Assembly: GCA_965230415.1 (NCBI GenBank)
Contig: CBDDKZ010000005.1
Location: forward strand, 2,232,001-2,296,000
DNA length: 64,000 bases
Reading direction: 5' to 3'
Source: CBDDKZ01 sp965230415
Lineage (GTDB): Bacteria > Bacteroidota > Bacteroidia > Cytophagales > JAAEPT01
Position numbers and translations under genes: made by a program. Below, piece by piece: positions 9,113 through 18,592 of this stretch (position 1 is its first letter; the number at the start of each line of letters is the position of its first letter). The notes beneath the pieces are model-generated. The model did not search any database, had not been told where the DNA came from, and was given only the letters and a program-made list of their open reading frames with translations.

Positions 9113-9534
9113 TATTGCCTCTTGTTGTTGCGGGAAAGGTTCAGGCGAACCTACCTGGTTTTCAAAAACTACCGTCACAAAATATTTGACATGATAATCA
9201 AATGTGCGGTCAAATACAAGGTCTAACTTGCATTCTTATTTTTGTTGTTTGATTATTAATTTAATGTTGATTTTTCGTAAAGGTCTCCCGGGTTTTTGGC
9301 CAAATGAGGGCTGTTGCTTATTGTGTATTATTACAAAATTGTTGGTGACAAGAACACTTGATTGGTGTTAGTAAGATTTACTTCTTATCAAATCGTTGTA
9401 ACATAGAACTTGTTTATATCGACATCAATGAATAATTTAGACTTCCTTCATGGTTTACTTCTTTAATGTTTTAAGATATTTTAAAATTATCTAGTAAACA
9501 TGATCTGTAAAAAACGAAAATAGTAAACCTATAC
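9113..9534. other. Divergent intergenic region
   Basis: About 420 AT-rich bases lie between two divergent genes. The stretch should hold promoters for both the aminotransferase (minus) and the membrane protein (plus). I see no open frame worth reporting and no clear hairpin. Confidence 0.5.
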
Positions 9535-10863
9535 ATGGGTATACAGGATTTAATAATAACACCAATCTTCATAGCGATATTTCTTATAATCGCGTACGCA
9601 ATAAGGCCCGTTTTAACCGATGATGTTACTAAAAAGTACTTTATACCTGCTTTGGTATGTAAGTTTATCGGAGCAATTACGTTGGGCATTGTTTACTTTT
9701 TTTACTACAAGGGTGGCGATACAATCAATTATTTCGATCATGGATCTAAGTATATTTATGAAGCTTTTTATAATGATCCCATTGTTGGTTTGAAGCTCAT
9801 TTTTGCAGAAGGTATTCATACCGGTGATGTCATTAAATATTCAAGTAAAATCTGGTTCTACCGCGATCAGGCTTCTTATTTTGTTATTCGTGTTGCCGGA
9901 GTCTTTGATTTATTTACCATACATACTTATACAGCAACGGCGTGCATGTTTGCATTCGCTTCCTTTCTCGGATTGTGGGTAATGTTTAATACCTTTTACC
10001 GCATTTGTTCCAAATTGCATAGAAGCTTTGCGATAGCCATATTCTTTGTGCCCTCTTTAATATTTTGGGGCTCGGGAATTATGAAAGACACGATAACTTT
10101 AAGTGCTTTAGGTTGGTTAACTTACGCTATATTCAACATATTCGTATTCCGAAGAAGAATAGTATTTTCCATACTCTGTTTATTGGTGTCTTTTTATGTG
10201 ATATATACGGTAAAGATTTATATAGTACTTTGTTTTGTGCCTGTTACAGTTTTTTATTTGCTAACTAAGAATAGTATTAAATACAGTCATATAAGCGTTT
10301 ACAAATATGTAGCAAAACCTCTTATAATTGCAATGGCTTTGTTAATAGGCTACTTTGGCGTAAGTAAAATTGGTGAAAATAATCATCGTTATTCTATAGA
10401 AAAACTATCGCATACTGCTGAAATCACCGCGCAATGGATCAATTATGTGAGTATTACTCAGGGAGGCGCTACTTATTCTTTAGGTGACACGGATTTTTCA
10501 CCTTTGGGAATTATAAGAAAAACACCTTTGGCCATTTGGGTTGCTCTTTTTAGACCGCATCCGTGGGAAATCAGAAACCCCATCATGGTATTAGCGTCAT
10601 TAGAGGCTACCATAATGCTTTTTTTTGCTGTTTATATATTTCAAAAGTCAGGGGTAAAAAATGTGATCAAAATTGTAAGGAAATCTCCTCTTATCAAATT
10701 TTGTCTTTCCTTTGCTGTTTTTTTCGCTTTTGCAGTAGGGATATCAACATATAATTTTGGATCTTTAATGCGTTATAAAATTCCTCTTATTCCATTTTTT
10801 TTGATAAGCTTATATTTGATTCAGTATTACCTTAAAGGAGTAAAAGGGGCAGCCAAAAATTAG
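9535..10863 (+). CDS. Polytopic membrane protein of the polysaccharide cluster
   Basis: The 442-residue protein has roughly ten hydrophobic segments, the first starting at residue 5. A conserved-looking stretch FVPSLIFWGSGIMKDT (about 173-188) sits in a loop or helix in the middle, as in some EpsG-like or GT-C-like membrane proteins of exopolysaccharide loci. It could be a polysaccharide polymerase or a lipid-linked-sugar glycosyltransferase; the sequence alone does not decide. It ends two bases before the end of the convergent acyltransferase gene. I do not recognise a specific family with confidence. Confidence 0.85.
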   Translation: MGIQDLIITPIFIAIFLIIAYAIRPVLTDDVTKKYFIPALVCKFIGAITLGIVYFFYYKGGDTINYFDHGSKYIYEAFYNDPIVGLKLIFAEGIHTGDVIKYSSKIWFYRDQASYFVIRVAGVFDLFTIHTYTATACMFAFASFLGLWVMFNTFYRICSKLHRSFAIAIFFVPSLIFWGSGIMKDTITLSALGWLTYAIFNIFVFRRRIVFSILCLLVSFYVIYTVKIYIVLCFVPVTVFYLLTKNSIKYSHISVYKYVAKPLIIAMALLIGYFGVSKIGENNHRYSIEKLSHTAEITAQWINYVSITQGGATYSLGDTDFSPLGIIRKTPLAIWVALFRPHPWEIRNPIMVLASLEATIMLFFAVYIFQKSGVKNVIKIVRKSPLIKFCLSFAVFFAFAVGISTYNFGSLMRYKIPLIPFFLISLYLIQYYLKGVKGAAKN

Positions 10864-10864
10864 C

Positions 10865-11560
10865 TTAAGGCTTATTGTTAGCAGGTAGTGGCTTGAAATA
10901 TTTTTCACCAATTTCACGCTTGCGCACTTCTTTTGCTGGAACTCCATATGCTACCAAAGATTCCCCGATATCTTTTACTACAACAGATCCGCTACCGATT
11001 AATGTGTGTGATCCAATATAAATACGGTCATTTATTGTTGCCCCAATCCCGATTATAGCATGATTGTTTATGGTCGTATGACCTCCTATTGCTACTTTTG
11101 GACCTATACTTGCAAATGAGCCTATCGTACAATCGTGGTCTACACTTGCACCTGTATTAATAATTCCGAAATCGCCAATTTTACAACCAGGGTTGACAAT
11201 CGATCCGGCCATCATAGCCACTCCTTCTCCTAATTGGACATCTTTTCCGATTTGAGCGGATGGATGAATAAGTGTCAAAAAACGAATTTCAACATTTAAT
11301 TGAATAAGCTTTTTGTATAGAAGCTCTCTTTGCCAATTGTCTCCTACCGCTATAAAAAAATTGCTTGTAGAATAGTGCTTTATAAGTTCCGGTATATCTT
11401 CAATTTTACCAATAATCCGATAACCAAGTGTGTCTTCTCCTATTGTTCTGAAGTCATCTATCAAGCCAATAATGTTATAAACATTGCTTTTTTCAACAAT
11501 GTCAAGAATAACCTTACAATGCCCCGAAGACCCTATAATAATTAAGCCATTATCGTCCAT
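10865..11560 (-). CDS. NeuD/PglD-family sugar O/N-acyltransferase
   Basis: The 231-residue protein has an N-terminal Rossmann-like half starting LIIIGSSGHCKVILDIV (6-22), which binds the sugar nucleotide. A left-handed beta-helix of hexapeptide repeats follows (about 98-205), and the protein closes with YGVPAKEVR. The motif SVDHDCTIG matches the catalytic-His region of PglD (His about 142 here). Family members transfer acetyl from acetyl-CoA to an amino sugar or to sialic acid. Together with the nearby aminotransferases it could make an N-acetylated amino-deoxy sugar. The acceptor is inferred from neighbours only. Confidence 0.9.
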   Translation of the reverse strand: MDDNGLIIIGSSGHCKVILDIVEKSNVYNIIGLIDDFRTIGEDTLGYRIIGKIEDIPELIKHYSTSNFFIAVGDNWQRELLYKKLIQLNVEIRFLTLIHPSAQIGKDVQLGEGVAMMAGSIVNPGCKIGDFGIINTGASVDHDCTIGSFASIGPKVAIGGHTTINNHAIIGIGATINDRIYIGSHTLIGSGSVVVKDIGESLVAYGVPAKEVRKREIGEKYFKPLPANNKP

Positions 11561-11656
11561 TTATGCGCATTTACATTCGTATAAATGTATTGATTAAATT
11601 TTGATTTTGTTATTTATTTCATTCAATTTACAATCTATACTTTATACAATTTCGAG

Positions 11657-12742
11657 GTGATAACAGTAACTAAACCATTTTTACCACCACAGGAAGAATA
11701 CAACAAATTCGTAAACGGAATTTGGAAACGTAACTGGCTAACAAATAACGGCCCTCTTGTTAATGACTTTGAGCTTAAGGTAAAAGAATATCTGGGCTTG
11801 GACCATTTCGCTTTTCTCGCCAATGGTACTTTGGCATTGCAGCTGGCTATAAAAGCGCTTGAGCTCTCCGGTGAAATAATAACTACACCATTTACATATA
11901 TCGCAACAAGTTCATCTGTTGTATGGCAATCTTGCAAACCTGTATTTGTTGACATTGAAAGTGCTTATTTCAATATTGACCCGCAAAAAATAGAAGCGGC
12001 AATCACAGATAAGACATCGGCTGTATTGGCAACGCATATATTTGGATACCCATGCCAAATTGATGAAATTCAACGAATTGCCGATAAGCACAAGCTCAAA
12101 GTAATATATGATGCCTCACATTGTTTTGGAACCAGGTACAAAGAAAAAAGTGTTTTCAAGTACGGAGATTTGAGTACGGTGAGCTTTCATGCTACTAAAC
12201 TAATTCACACGATTGAAGGAGGGGGGATTTTTACAACCAAGCCTGATCTTTTAAAGAAAGTCACCTATTTGAGAAATTTTGGACATGATGGTCCTTATCA
12301 TTTCGAAGGTTTAGGCATTAATGCGAAGAATTCTGAATTTCATGCTGCTATGGGCTTATCTGTTCTGCCTTATGCAGATAAAATTTTAGAAAAAAGAAAA
12401 TCAGATAGCGCCTATTATGATTCCTTTTTGGAAAAATACAATCAACATAAATTGGTGGTTGAATCTGTTGTAGACCATAATTTTGCCTATTATCCATTTC
12501 TGTTTGAAAACGAGACTATTTGTATTAAGGTAATAGAAGAACTTGAAAATAACCGTGTTTCTCCCCGGCGCTACTTTTATCCACTACTGTCTGATGTGAA
12601 TTATTTGAAAGGTGACTATGATGTCAAAATAGCATCAGATGTATCCAAACGTATAATTTGTTTGCCATTGTTTTATGATTTAACAGCAGAAGAAATTGAT
12701 TATATCATCCGAATCATAATAAGAACAATAAAATATTTTTAA
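11657..12742 (+). CDS. DegT/DnrJ/EryC1-family aminotransferase
   Basis: This 361-residue PLP enzyme is the second sugar aminotransferase in the cluster. The PLP lysine is in SFHATKLIHTIEGGGI (K181), preceded by YDASHCFG (151-158). The start is a GTG; it is kept because the family typically begins at this point (MITVTKPFLPP) and no in-frame ATG is near. The two aminotransferases differ clearly, so they probably act on different keto sugars or positions. The next gene, a glycosyltransferase, begins 26 bases downstream on the same strand, suggesting an operon. Confidence 0.92.
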   Translation: MITVTKPFLPPQEEYNKFVNGIWKRNWLTNNGPLVNDFELKVKEYLGLDHFAFLANGTLALQLAIKALELSGEIITTPFTYIATSSSVVWQSCKPVFVDIESAYFNIDPQKIEAAITDKTSAVLATHIFGYPCQIDEIQRIADKHKLKVIYDASHCFGTRYKEKSVFKYGDLSTVSFHATKLIHTIEGGGIFTTKPDLLKKVTYLRNFGHDGPYHFEGLGINAKNSEFHAAMGLSVLPYADKILEKRKSDSAYYDSFLEKYNQHKLVVESVVDHNFAYYPFLFENETICIKVIEELENNRVSPRRYFYPLLSDVNYLKGDYDVKIASDVSKRIICLPLFYDLTAEEIDYIIRIIIRTIKYF

Positions 12743-12768
12743 AAAAAATTGGTGTTGAAGTAATCGTA

Positions 12769-13707
12769 ATGATGGAATTGGATATTGATATTTCTATAGT
12801 AATCCCTGTCTATTTTAATGAAGGAAGTCTGAAGCGTACTTATCAGAAACTAAAAGATGAAGTTTTTAGCCATTTTCCTCATTTAAAATTTGAAACGATT
12901 TTTATCGATGACGGATCGAAAGATAATTCGTTTGAGGAGTTAGTTGAAATTCGTGAGTGTGAGAATAATGTAAGACTTATCCGGTTTACAAGAAACTTTG
13001 GACAGGTATCAGCCATTTATGCAGGTTATAAGTATGCTAAAGGACAGGGGATTTTAAATATCGCAGCAGATTTACAGGAACCCACTACCTTGTTAATTGA
13101 TTTAATTCAAAGCTTCATTTCACAGGAAGCTAAAATAGTTGCGGGCAAGAGAATTGACCGAGATGAGAGCTTGTACCGCAAAAAAACTTCACAGGTGTTT
13201 TATTTCTTCATGAAACGCCTGAGTTTTCAAAATATGCCTTTGGGGGGCTTTGATGTCGTGATCATAGATGAAAAAGTAAGAGACTTCGTTTTAGGATCGA
13301 ACGAAAGCAATCCTTTTTGGCAGGGACAGTTACTTTGGTCGGGATACAGCGTGAAATTTATACCATATAGCAGGTTGAAGAGGGAAGTTGGTAAGTCGCG
13401 CTGGACCTTTGGCAAAAAGCTAAAATACCTTTTAGACGGAGTCTTAAACTATTCCTATTTACCATTGCGTTTGTTTTCGGTTATTGGAATAATTAGTTTT
13501 TTTCTGGGAATACTTTATTCAATCGTTATTACCATAACATTCTTTCTGGGATATTCACCATTTAAGGGCTGGGCTCCGCTAATGATCATTATATTATTGT
13601 TTTCCGGACTTCAATTGATGGTCACAGGATTGATTGGTGAATATTTGTGGCGCAATTTTGAGCAAAGTAAGGGGCGTGTACCTTATGTAATTGATGAAGT
13701 TAAATAA
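12769..13707 (+). CDS. GT2 glycosyltransferase, DPM1/GtrB type with C-terminal membrane helices
   Basis: The 312-residue protein begins with a GT-A domain (IDISIVIPVYFNEG, TIFIDDGSKDNS, and NIAADLQEP as the metal-binding region near residue 105) and ends with two membrane helices (about 233-257 and 265-288). This layout is that of enzymes which load a sugar onto polyprenyl phosphate (GtrB, ArnC, DPM1). The lipid-linked sugar could then be used in the periplasm by one of the polytopic membrane proteins nearby. Two consecutive ATG codons (12769, 12772) could start it. It lies one base from the end of the convergent membrane protein gene. Confidence 0.92.
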   Translation: MMELDIDISIVIPVYFNEGSLKRTYQKLKDEVFSHFPHLKFETIFIDDGSKDNSFEELVEIRECENNVRLIRFTRNFGQVSAIYAGYKYAKGQGILNIAADLQEPTTLLIDLIQSFISQEAKIVAGKRIDRDESLYRKKTSQVFYFFMKRLSFQNMPLGGFDVVIIDEKVRDFVLGSNESNPFWQGQLLWSGYSVKFIPYSRLKREVGKSRWTFGKKLKYLLDGVLNYSYLPLRLFSVIGIISFFLGILYSIVITITFFLGYSPFKGWAPLMIIILLFSGLQLMVTGLIGEYLWRNFEQSKGRVPYVIDEVK

Positions 13708-13708
13708 A

Positions 13709-15112
13709 TTATTTCTTTTTACCTTTAAGTTTGATCTTATAGTCAAGCTCCAGACCTTCACATATACACTTATTCTGCCAATTATCAGGGTCTTCTGACA
13801 GTTCTGTGTATTTAAGAATATTGCCCTTACCAATTGGCATCTTGTTGAGCTCAATGATTTTGCTCTGTGGTTTTAAGTGCTGTAGGTAATCAATTCGTTC
13901 ACGTTGTTTTTGTGCTAACTGAACAGTGTCGGGTACTTGTGTAATTAAGCGCTGGCAAGTTATAACTATAAAAGCCAGGCCCCCGGTTATACCTAAAAAC
14001 CATTGTATAAAATTGGGAATTTGTATGGTTCGACCCCCATAAAAAGCAATAGCCACAACAAATACTATTAAAAACAATGTAATGTGATTGAGCGACCGAT
14101 AAGGGCCTATTGAAGAAACCGCATAAGCCATGGGTATGAGACAAACATACAGAAAGGATAGGAACGCAATAAGTGCGAGGCTTAGATGCTTTATATTGAA
14201 TTTCTTTTTGTCGAGGCTTATTAAAGTACCGAAAAAGAAAGATAGCATAGCCAGAACGGCCAGGAATTTATATTTGTCTTTCAAACTGGTCAAAAGTAAA
14301 TAGTTTAAAGATTTTAATGCCGTAGGAAAAGCACTAATTAAAGACGATTCAGGGAAATGCCCTCTTCTTACATTGGCTCCCGGTGCGCTTATCATAATCA
14401 GGAATGAAACTATAAAACAGATTAATGCAATAATAATTTTAATATTGACTACGTCTTTGAATAATGCGCTGATGTCCATTTTACACTGGTAAAATCTGAT
14501 CGCAATAGCCAGTCCCAATAACAAAATGCAAATGGCACTGAAATGTTCTGCAGAAGCACCAGTATAGATGCATGCAATTACCAGCCCAACTATAGACAAT
14601 AGGTTTTTTGTAGGAGTAACAATAATGGCTGCTATCAGTAATGATAACCCAATTCCCAGGTAATAAACTGTAGAAGCGTTTATCCAAAAAAATGTACTAA
14701 TGTCGAAACTCAATACAACAAAAAAGCTAAATATTGCTGTAGATACATTTATAAGTTCATATGTTTTTATATCAGTTATGAAACCAGATAAAGTGATTTT
14801 AAGAATTCGGGCTATGGAAAGTACATAAATACATATGAGCAAGAAGAAATAGGGAAATGCAGTTCCGGTCCATTCGTAGAACTTTAGTACCAGAGTGAGT
14901 AAGAAATAAGGAGCAAAGCGTCCTTGCCATGTCATATAGTAATGATACACATTGCCCAGCGTTCCATATTTTTTGTAGGTACCCATAAAGCAAAAGTCGT
15001 CTACAAAAATTGTTGCATGATAAGAAATGATAAACAAATGTATCAGCAAAGTTATATTTCCAACTAAAAGTATTATTTGAAAAATGCCCTGTTTATTAAT
15101 GTTTTGAAACAT
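13709..15112 (-). CDS. Polytopic membrane protein, DUF6056-like / GT-C-like
   Basis: The 467-residue protein has about twelve membrane segments. Near the N terminus a large outside loop carries VDDFCFMGTYKKYG followed by YYMTWQGRFAPYF (about 33-68). The Asp pair after the first helix and the WxGR motif resemble DUF6056 proteins and GT-C glycosyltransferases that use a polyprenyl-phosphate sugar. The adjacent convergent GtrB-like gene would supply such a donor, which fits. The assignment is by motif and topology only. The gene could form an operon with the upstream GT4 gene 94 bases away. Confidence 0.82.
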   Translation of the reverse strand: MFQNINKQGIFQIILLVGNITLLIHLFIISYHATIFVDDFCFMGTYKKYGTLGNVYHYYMTWQGRFAPYFLLTLVLKFYEWTGTAFPYFFLLICIYVLSIARILKITLSGFITDIKTYELINVSTAIFSFFVVLSFDISTFFWINASTVYYLGIGLSLLIAAIIVTPTKNLLSIVGLVIACIYTGASAEHFSAICILLLGLAIAIRFYQCKMDISALFKDVVNIKIIIALICFIVSFLIMISAPGANVRRGHFPESSLISAFPTALKSLNYLLLTSLKDKYKFLAVLAMLSFFFGTLISLDKKKFNIKHLSLALIAFLSFLYVCLIPMAYAVSSIGPYRSLNHITLFLIVFVVAIAFYGGRTIQIPNFIQWFLGITGGLAFIVITCQRLITQVPDTVQLAQKQRERIDYLQHLKPQSKIIELNKMPIGKGNILKYTELSEDPDNWQNKCICEGLELDYKIKLKGKKK

Positions 15113-15206
15113 ATGAAAAGAATGGTTATCAGGATTTTTTATTTAAACGGACAAATAAAGTAAAAAAAAGAAGCTTTTTTAGGTTCTACTGTAAATATTC
15201 GATACT

Positions 15207-16415
15207 TCAATTTTCTGATTGTCTATTTGTGATTTTATCAAAAAAATATTCGTAAGCTTTTTTAGCGTGCACCGGACTTCTGTATTTCTTAGCTAACTGA
15301 CGCCAGTTTTGATGTTGAAATAGTTGTCTTTGTAATGAGGTCCAGTTTACATGTTCTATTTGAGATGGGTCGAACAAAATACCTCCACCTTCACTTTCTA
15401 TAATGTCACTATCATCTCCTACCCCTTTGGTTAATACTACGGGCAAGCCGCAAGCCCAATATTCTCCTATTTTAATGGGAGACAGATGTTTTTTTGTTTC
15501 TCCGGGTTTGTAAGTTGCAAATGCAAAATCTGCTGCATTCAGGTAGTTGGCAACCTCTTTTTGATTCACTGATTTTATAATCACAGCATCCTGGTTTTCA
15601 AATGCTGCTTTTAATAAATTCTTGATTTGTTCTGCCGGTTGTGGGCTCAAAATTACTAAGCGAAATTTTTGTCCGAAGAACGTTTGAGCAGACTTGAATA
15701 ATTTTATTGCTTCTTCCTTCAGGTACATGCCTCCGAATTTACCTACATAAATGCCTACAACCTCATCTAACTGAATATTGCATTCGTTTCGAACTTTCTC
15801 TCTGGTAGCTTCACTGAAGTTGAAAACGGTCATGTCTGCGGAACAGGGTACAACATAAATACGATTTTCCGAAACGGCTCTTTTTATTAATTCTTCCTTG
15901 TAATTATTACTCACAGGCATTAAACCCGTTGCGTTTTCAATCTGGCTATTTTCCCACTTTTTCTGGAAAATGTAGCGAGGGTCTGATTTTGACCACACCC
16001 CCGAATCGAACATGTATTCGGCATGTGGCTCAAATGATTCGACTAAAAATGGGGTTTTAGTTTTTTTGTAGAGTTTGTAGGCTATTGCTCCTGCAGGCGT
16101 TCCCCGGGCTATAATTAAATCTATATTTTTTGACTTAAACCATTTTTTTATGCTACGCGGAATACGTACATAATCAAGCATTTTTTTATGAATAGAAGCT
16201 TCTACGGGGGCCGCATTAAATGGGTGATGTTCTATTTTGATATTATCAAATGGTAAATGGAATTTAATATCCTTAATCGATTCGGTTCTTTCCATTGTCA
16301 CCAAAAGTACTTTAGTAACTTCATGCTTATCTTGTAATATCTGCAGGTGAGGGTATATGGTGGCTTTGGATAACCCATCGTTAACGCCCCAGTTACTAAT
16401 AAAAAGGATATTCAT
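15207..16415 (-). CDS. GT4-like (GT-B fold) glycosyltransferase
   Basis: The 402-residue protein starts MNILFISNWGVNDGLSKATI and has a GT-B fold: an N-terminal acceptor half, then the C-terminal donor half with VVGIYVGKFGG (about 210-220) and SPIKIGEYWACGLPVVLT (about 316-333). The Glu in the last motif is the usual donor-binding residue. It is a cytoplasmic enzyme adding one sugar of the repeat; donor and linkage are unknown. It reads into the DUF6056-like membrane protein gene downstream. Confidence 0.9.
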   Translation of the reverse strand: MNILFISNWGVNDGLSKATIYPHLQILQDKHEVTKVLLVTMERTESIKDIKFHLPFDNIKIEHHPFNAAPVEASIHKKMLDYVRIPRSIKKWFKSKNIDLIIARGTPAGAIAYKLYKKTKTPFLVESFEPHAEYMFDSGVWSKSDPRYIFQKKWENSQIENATGLMPVSNNYKEELIKRAVSENRIYVVPCSADMTVFNFSEATREKVRNECNIQLDEVVGIYVGKFGGMYLKEEAIKLFKSAQTFFGQKFRLVILSPQPAEQIKNLLKAAFENQDAVIIKSVNQKEVANYLNAADFAFATYKPGETKKHLSPIKIGEYWACGLPVVLTKGVGDDSDIIESEGGGILFDPSQIEHVNWTSLQRQLFQHQNWRQLAKKYRSPVHAKKAYEYFFDKITNRQSEN

Positions 16416-16544
16416 TGCTATGAATAGTATATTTTAATGTTTTGCATCCAAAAATAACGTTTATTTTTTATGCTCGTGTTTCAAATGTAAAATGATCAAT
16501 ATAATTATAGCTGTTGCGGCGATTTCAAGTACATAAGATGAAAA

Positions 16545-17441
16545 TTGCGTCCGATAATTTTAGTAATAATTAATTATATTGGCAAAAAAACAGAACTATT
16601 GGATCTCAATCAAACTCAAAGAGTACTTTGTATTGCAGGAATGCATCGTTCGGGTACCTCTTTACTTTCTAACTGGCTTGCAAACTCAGGATTATTCATC
16701 GGAGACCAGTTATTATCAGGCTACTCAGATAATAAAAAAGGACACTTCGAAGATTTGGAGTTTTTAGAATTACATCGACAGCTTTTTTTGCGAAATCAAC
16801 TACACGATTCAGGACTTTTTGTTAAAAAACTACCTGTATTTGATGATGTAGCGCAACAAATGGCGCAAGAATTAATTTCGAAGCGAAGTGCCGAACATTT
16901 ACTTTGGGGCTGGAAAGAGCCGCGCTCCACACTTTACCTTTCACAATGGAAAGCGCTAATACCCGATATGAAAGTACTGGGAATTTCTAGGGATGTAAAT
17001 CAGGTAGTACTCTCTTTATATCGTCGTTTGAGTAAGAATAAATGGTATATCACCCGCAATCCGATTAAGAAATTCTTGTGGAAGGCAGATATCGACTGGC
17101 AACCCCTAAAATGGTTTAATCGATTTTTGGAAACAACTAACATATATAATAATGCATTGGTAGAATTCAAAAAAGCGTTTCCGGAAGACTGCATTATTGT
17201 CAAATTAGAGGATTTTATTGTGAATGATGCCAGGTTGGGATCTATTCTCAATGAAAATTTTGGTATGAATCTGGATTTTATTCCGCTAAACTCAATTTAT
17301 GATAGCAAGTTGATGAACTCAGGGCAAATTATATTCGATAAACTCAACAAGGAATTGGTACATAAGTACTATCAAATTCAAGAGGAGATGGAGGCATTAG
17401 CCCCTGCTATTAAATCATATTCTGATAAGGCATTGAACTAG
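16545..17441 (+). CDS. PAPS-type sulfotransferase family protein
   Basis: The motif CIAGMHRSGTSLLSNWL (about 30-46) is a 5'-phosphosulfate-binding loop, followed by GHFEDLEFLELH, and WGWKEPRSTL with LGISRDVNQVVLSLYRR in the place of the 3'-phosphate-binding region. The product (up to 298 residues) probably moves sulfate from PAPS to a sugar hydroxyl. The start is unclear: there is no in-frame ATG before the loop, only TTG codons at 16545 and 16599, and a nearby ATG at 16538 is in another frame and stops after 11 codons. The end overlaps the convergent GT2 gene by four bases. Confidence 0.85.
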   Translation: MRPIILVIINYIGKKTELLDLNQTQRVLCIAGMHRSGTSLLSNWLANSGLFIGDQLLSGYSDNKKGHFEDLEFLELHRQLFLRNQLHDSGLFVKKLPVFDDVAQQMAQELISKRSAEHLLWGWKEPRSTLYLSQWKALIPDMKVLGISRDVNQVVLSLYRRLSKNKWYITRNPIKKFLWKADIDWQPLKWFNRFLETTNIYNNALVEFKKAFPEDCIIVKLEDFIVNDARLGSILNENFGMNLDFIPLNSIYDSKLMNSGQIIFDKLNKELVHKYYQIQEEMEALAPAIKSYSDKALN

Positions 17442-18469
17442 TTTGACCGATCCTTCCTAATATTTCCTAAGCGCACTTTATCAAGCGATTTTAGGATCAG
17501 GAATTTTTTTCGACTACCATGCTTTATTTTCTTCCAGGGAATGTCTAAAGCAGTGTATGGCAACAAATTGAGATGAATTTTCAGGAGATAGAGGTGATCC
17601 ATAGCGTTTTTCTTCTTCATAATCGGAAGCAGAAAAATGCCGGAAATTAAATTGAACCAATTTACTAAGAAGAATATCCAAAAGTGTAAGTGGCTGAATT
17701 TAAGCCAATATAAGTAATATGAAAGGTGTGTTTGCTTGACCATTATGCCACTTTGGTCGCTTCCTCCTACTAAATGGATTATTGATGCCTCTTCATAATA
17801 CTGAACTTTGTAGTGAACCGTTATATGCTTGCGAAACCAGTTGGTCTCTTCACAGTACATGAAAAAGTCGGGGTCAAAGCCTTTCGTTTTTTCGTATACT
17901 TCCTTTTTAAGTAGGACAAAACACCCATACAATCCACCAAGGTTGTTTTTGTTTTTGAGCGTTCTTTGTTCATCGTCCAAATAATCGTTGGAGTCTGTTC
18001 TTAATAGCTTAACCAGCGGATTACCATGCCACAATTTTCGAAGCAGTCCCGACAGTTGATGATCCTTATTCTTTGGATAGGCCGAAAGTTGATAGCTTTT
18101 ATCTGCATTTAAAACTTTGCAACCTATAGCACCGACCTTTGGATCATTGATCTTGTCAAAATGGGCAATACACTTATCCAATGCCTTGTCCAAAACAATG
18201 GTATCGCTATTTAGCAGCAAAATATATCGCCCATTGCAACGTTCCATCCCAAAGTTATTGGCACATCCGAAACCAACATTCTCCTTTAATTTATAAAGAT
18301 GTATTTGCGGAAATAATTGCTTAAACTCCTCCGGATCGTTTTTTGACGCATTGTCTATCAATAAAATTTCGTAAGTTACAGTCTTAGTCTGTTCAATAAC
18401 CGACCGAATACAATCACAAGTGAGGTCAAAAGTATTGTAGTTAATAATTATAATAGATAAATCAACCAT
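17438..18469 (-). CDS. GT2 glycosyltransferase, rhamnosyltransferase-like
   Basis: The 343-residue protein has an N-terminal GT-A domain (VDLSIIIINYNTFDLT, LLIDNASKND, NVGFGCANNFG) and a DxD-type LLLNSDTIV (about 89-97). FFMYCEETNWFRK (about 197-209) is typical of WbbL/RfbF-like enzymes. A hydrophobic C-terminal segment (about 262-282) may hold it at the membrane. It adds a deoxyhexose or similar sugar in the cytoplasm. It is the last gene of a minus-strand run that begins with the MBOAT gene. Confidence 0.92.
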   Translation of the reverse strand: MVDLSIIIINYNTFDLTCDCIRSVIEQTKTVTYEILLIDNASKNDPEEFKQLFPQIHLYKLKENVGFGCANNFGMERCNGRYILLLNSDTIVLDKALDKCIAHFDKINDPKVGAIGCKVLNADKSYQLSAYPKNKDHQLSGLLRKLWHGNPLVKLLRTDSNDYLDDEQRTLKNKNNLGGLYGCFVLLKKEVYEKTKGFDPDFFMYCEETNWFRKHITVHYKVQYYEEASIIHLVGGSDQSGIMVKQTHLSYYLYWLKFSHLHFWIFFLVNWFNLISGIFLLPIMKKKNAMDHLYLLKIHLNLLPYTALDIPWKKIKHGSRKKFLILKSLDKVRLGNIRKDRSN

Positions 18470-18592
18470 TTTGGCAGCTAATCAAATCTTTGAGTTAATT
18501 TTTGGCCGATTATTAATTATAACCAAAACTCGGTCATGAGGATTTCGTGTTCTTAAGTTCAGGACAGGCAAGTTACTAAAAGAAGAAAAGTA

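Noticed and set aside
9113..9178. A 22-residue N-terminal extension of the FdtB-like aminotransferase from a GTG at 9178.
   Set aside because: The extra residues do not resemble the family start, and an ATG lies close to the expected point.
11560..11592. Near-palindrome CATTTAT...ATAAATG just upstream of the NeuD-like gene, considered as an operator.
   Set aside because: Only seven bases pair in AT-rich DNA, and no second copy was found elsewhere in the cluster.
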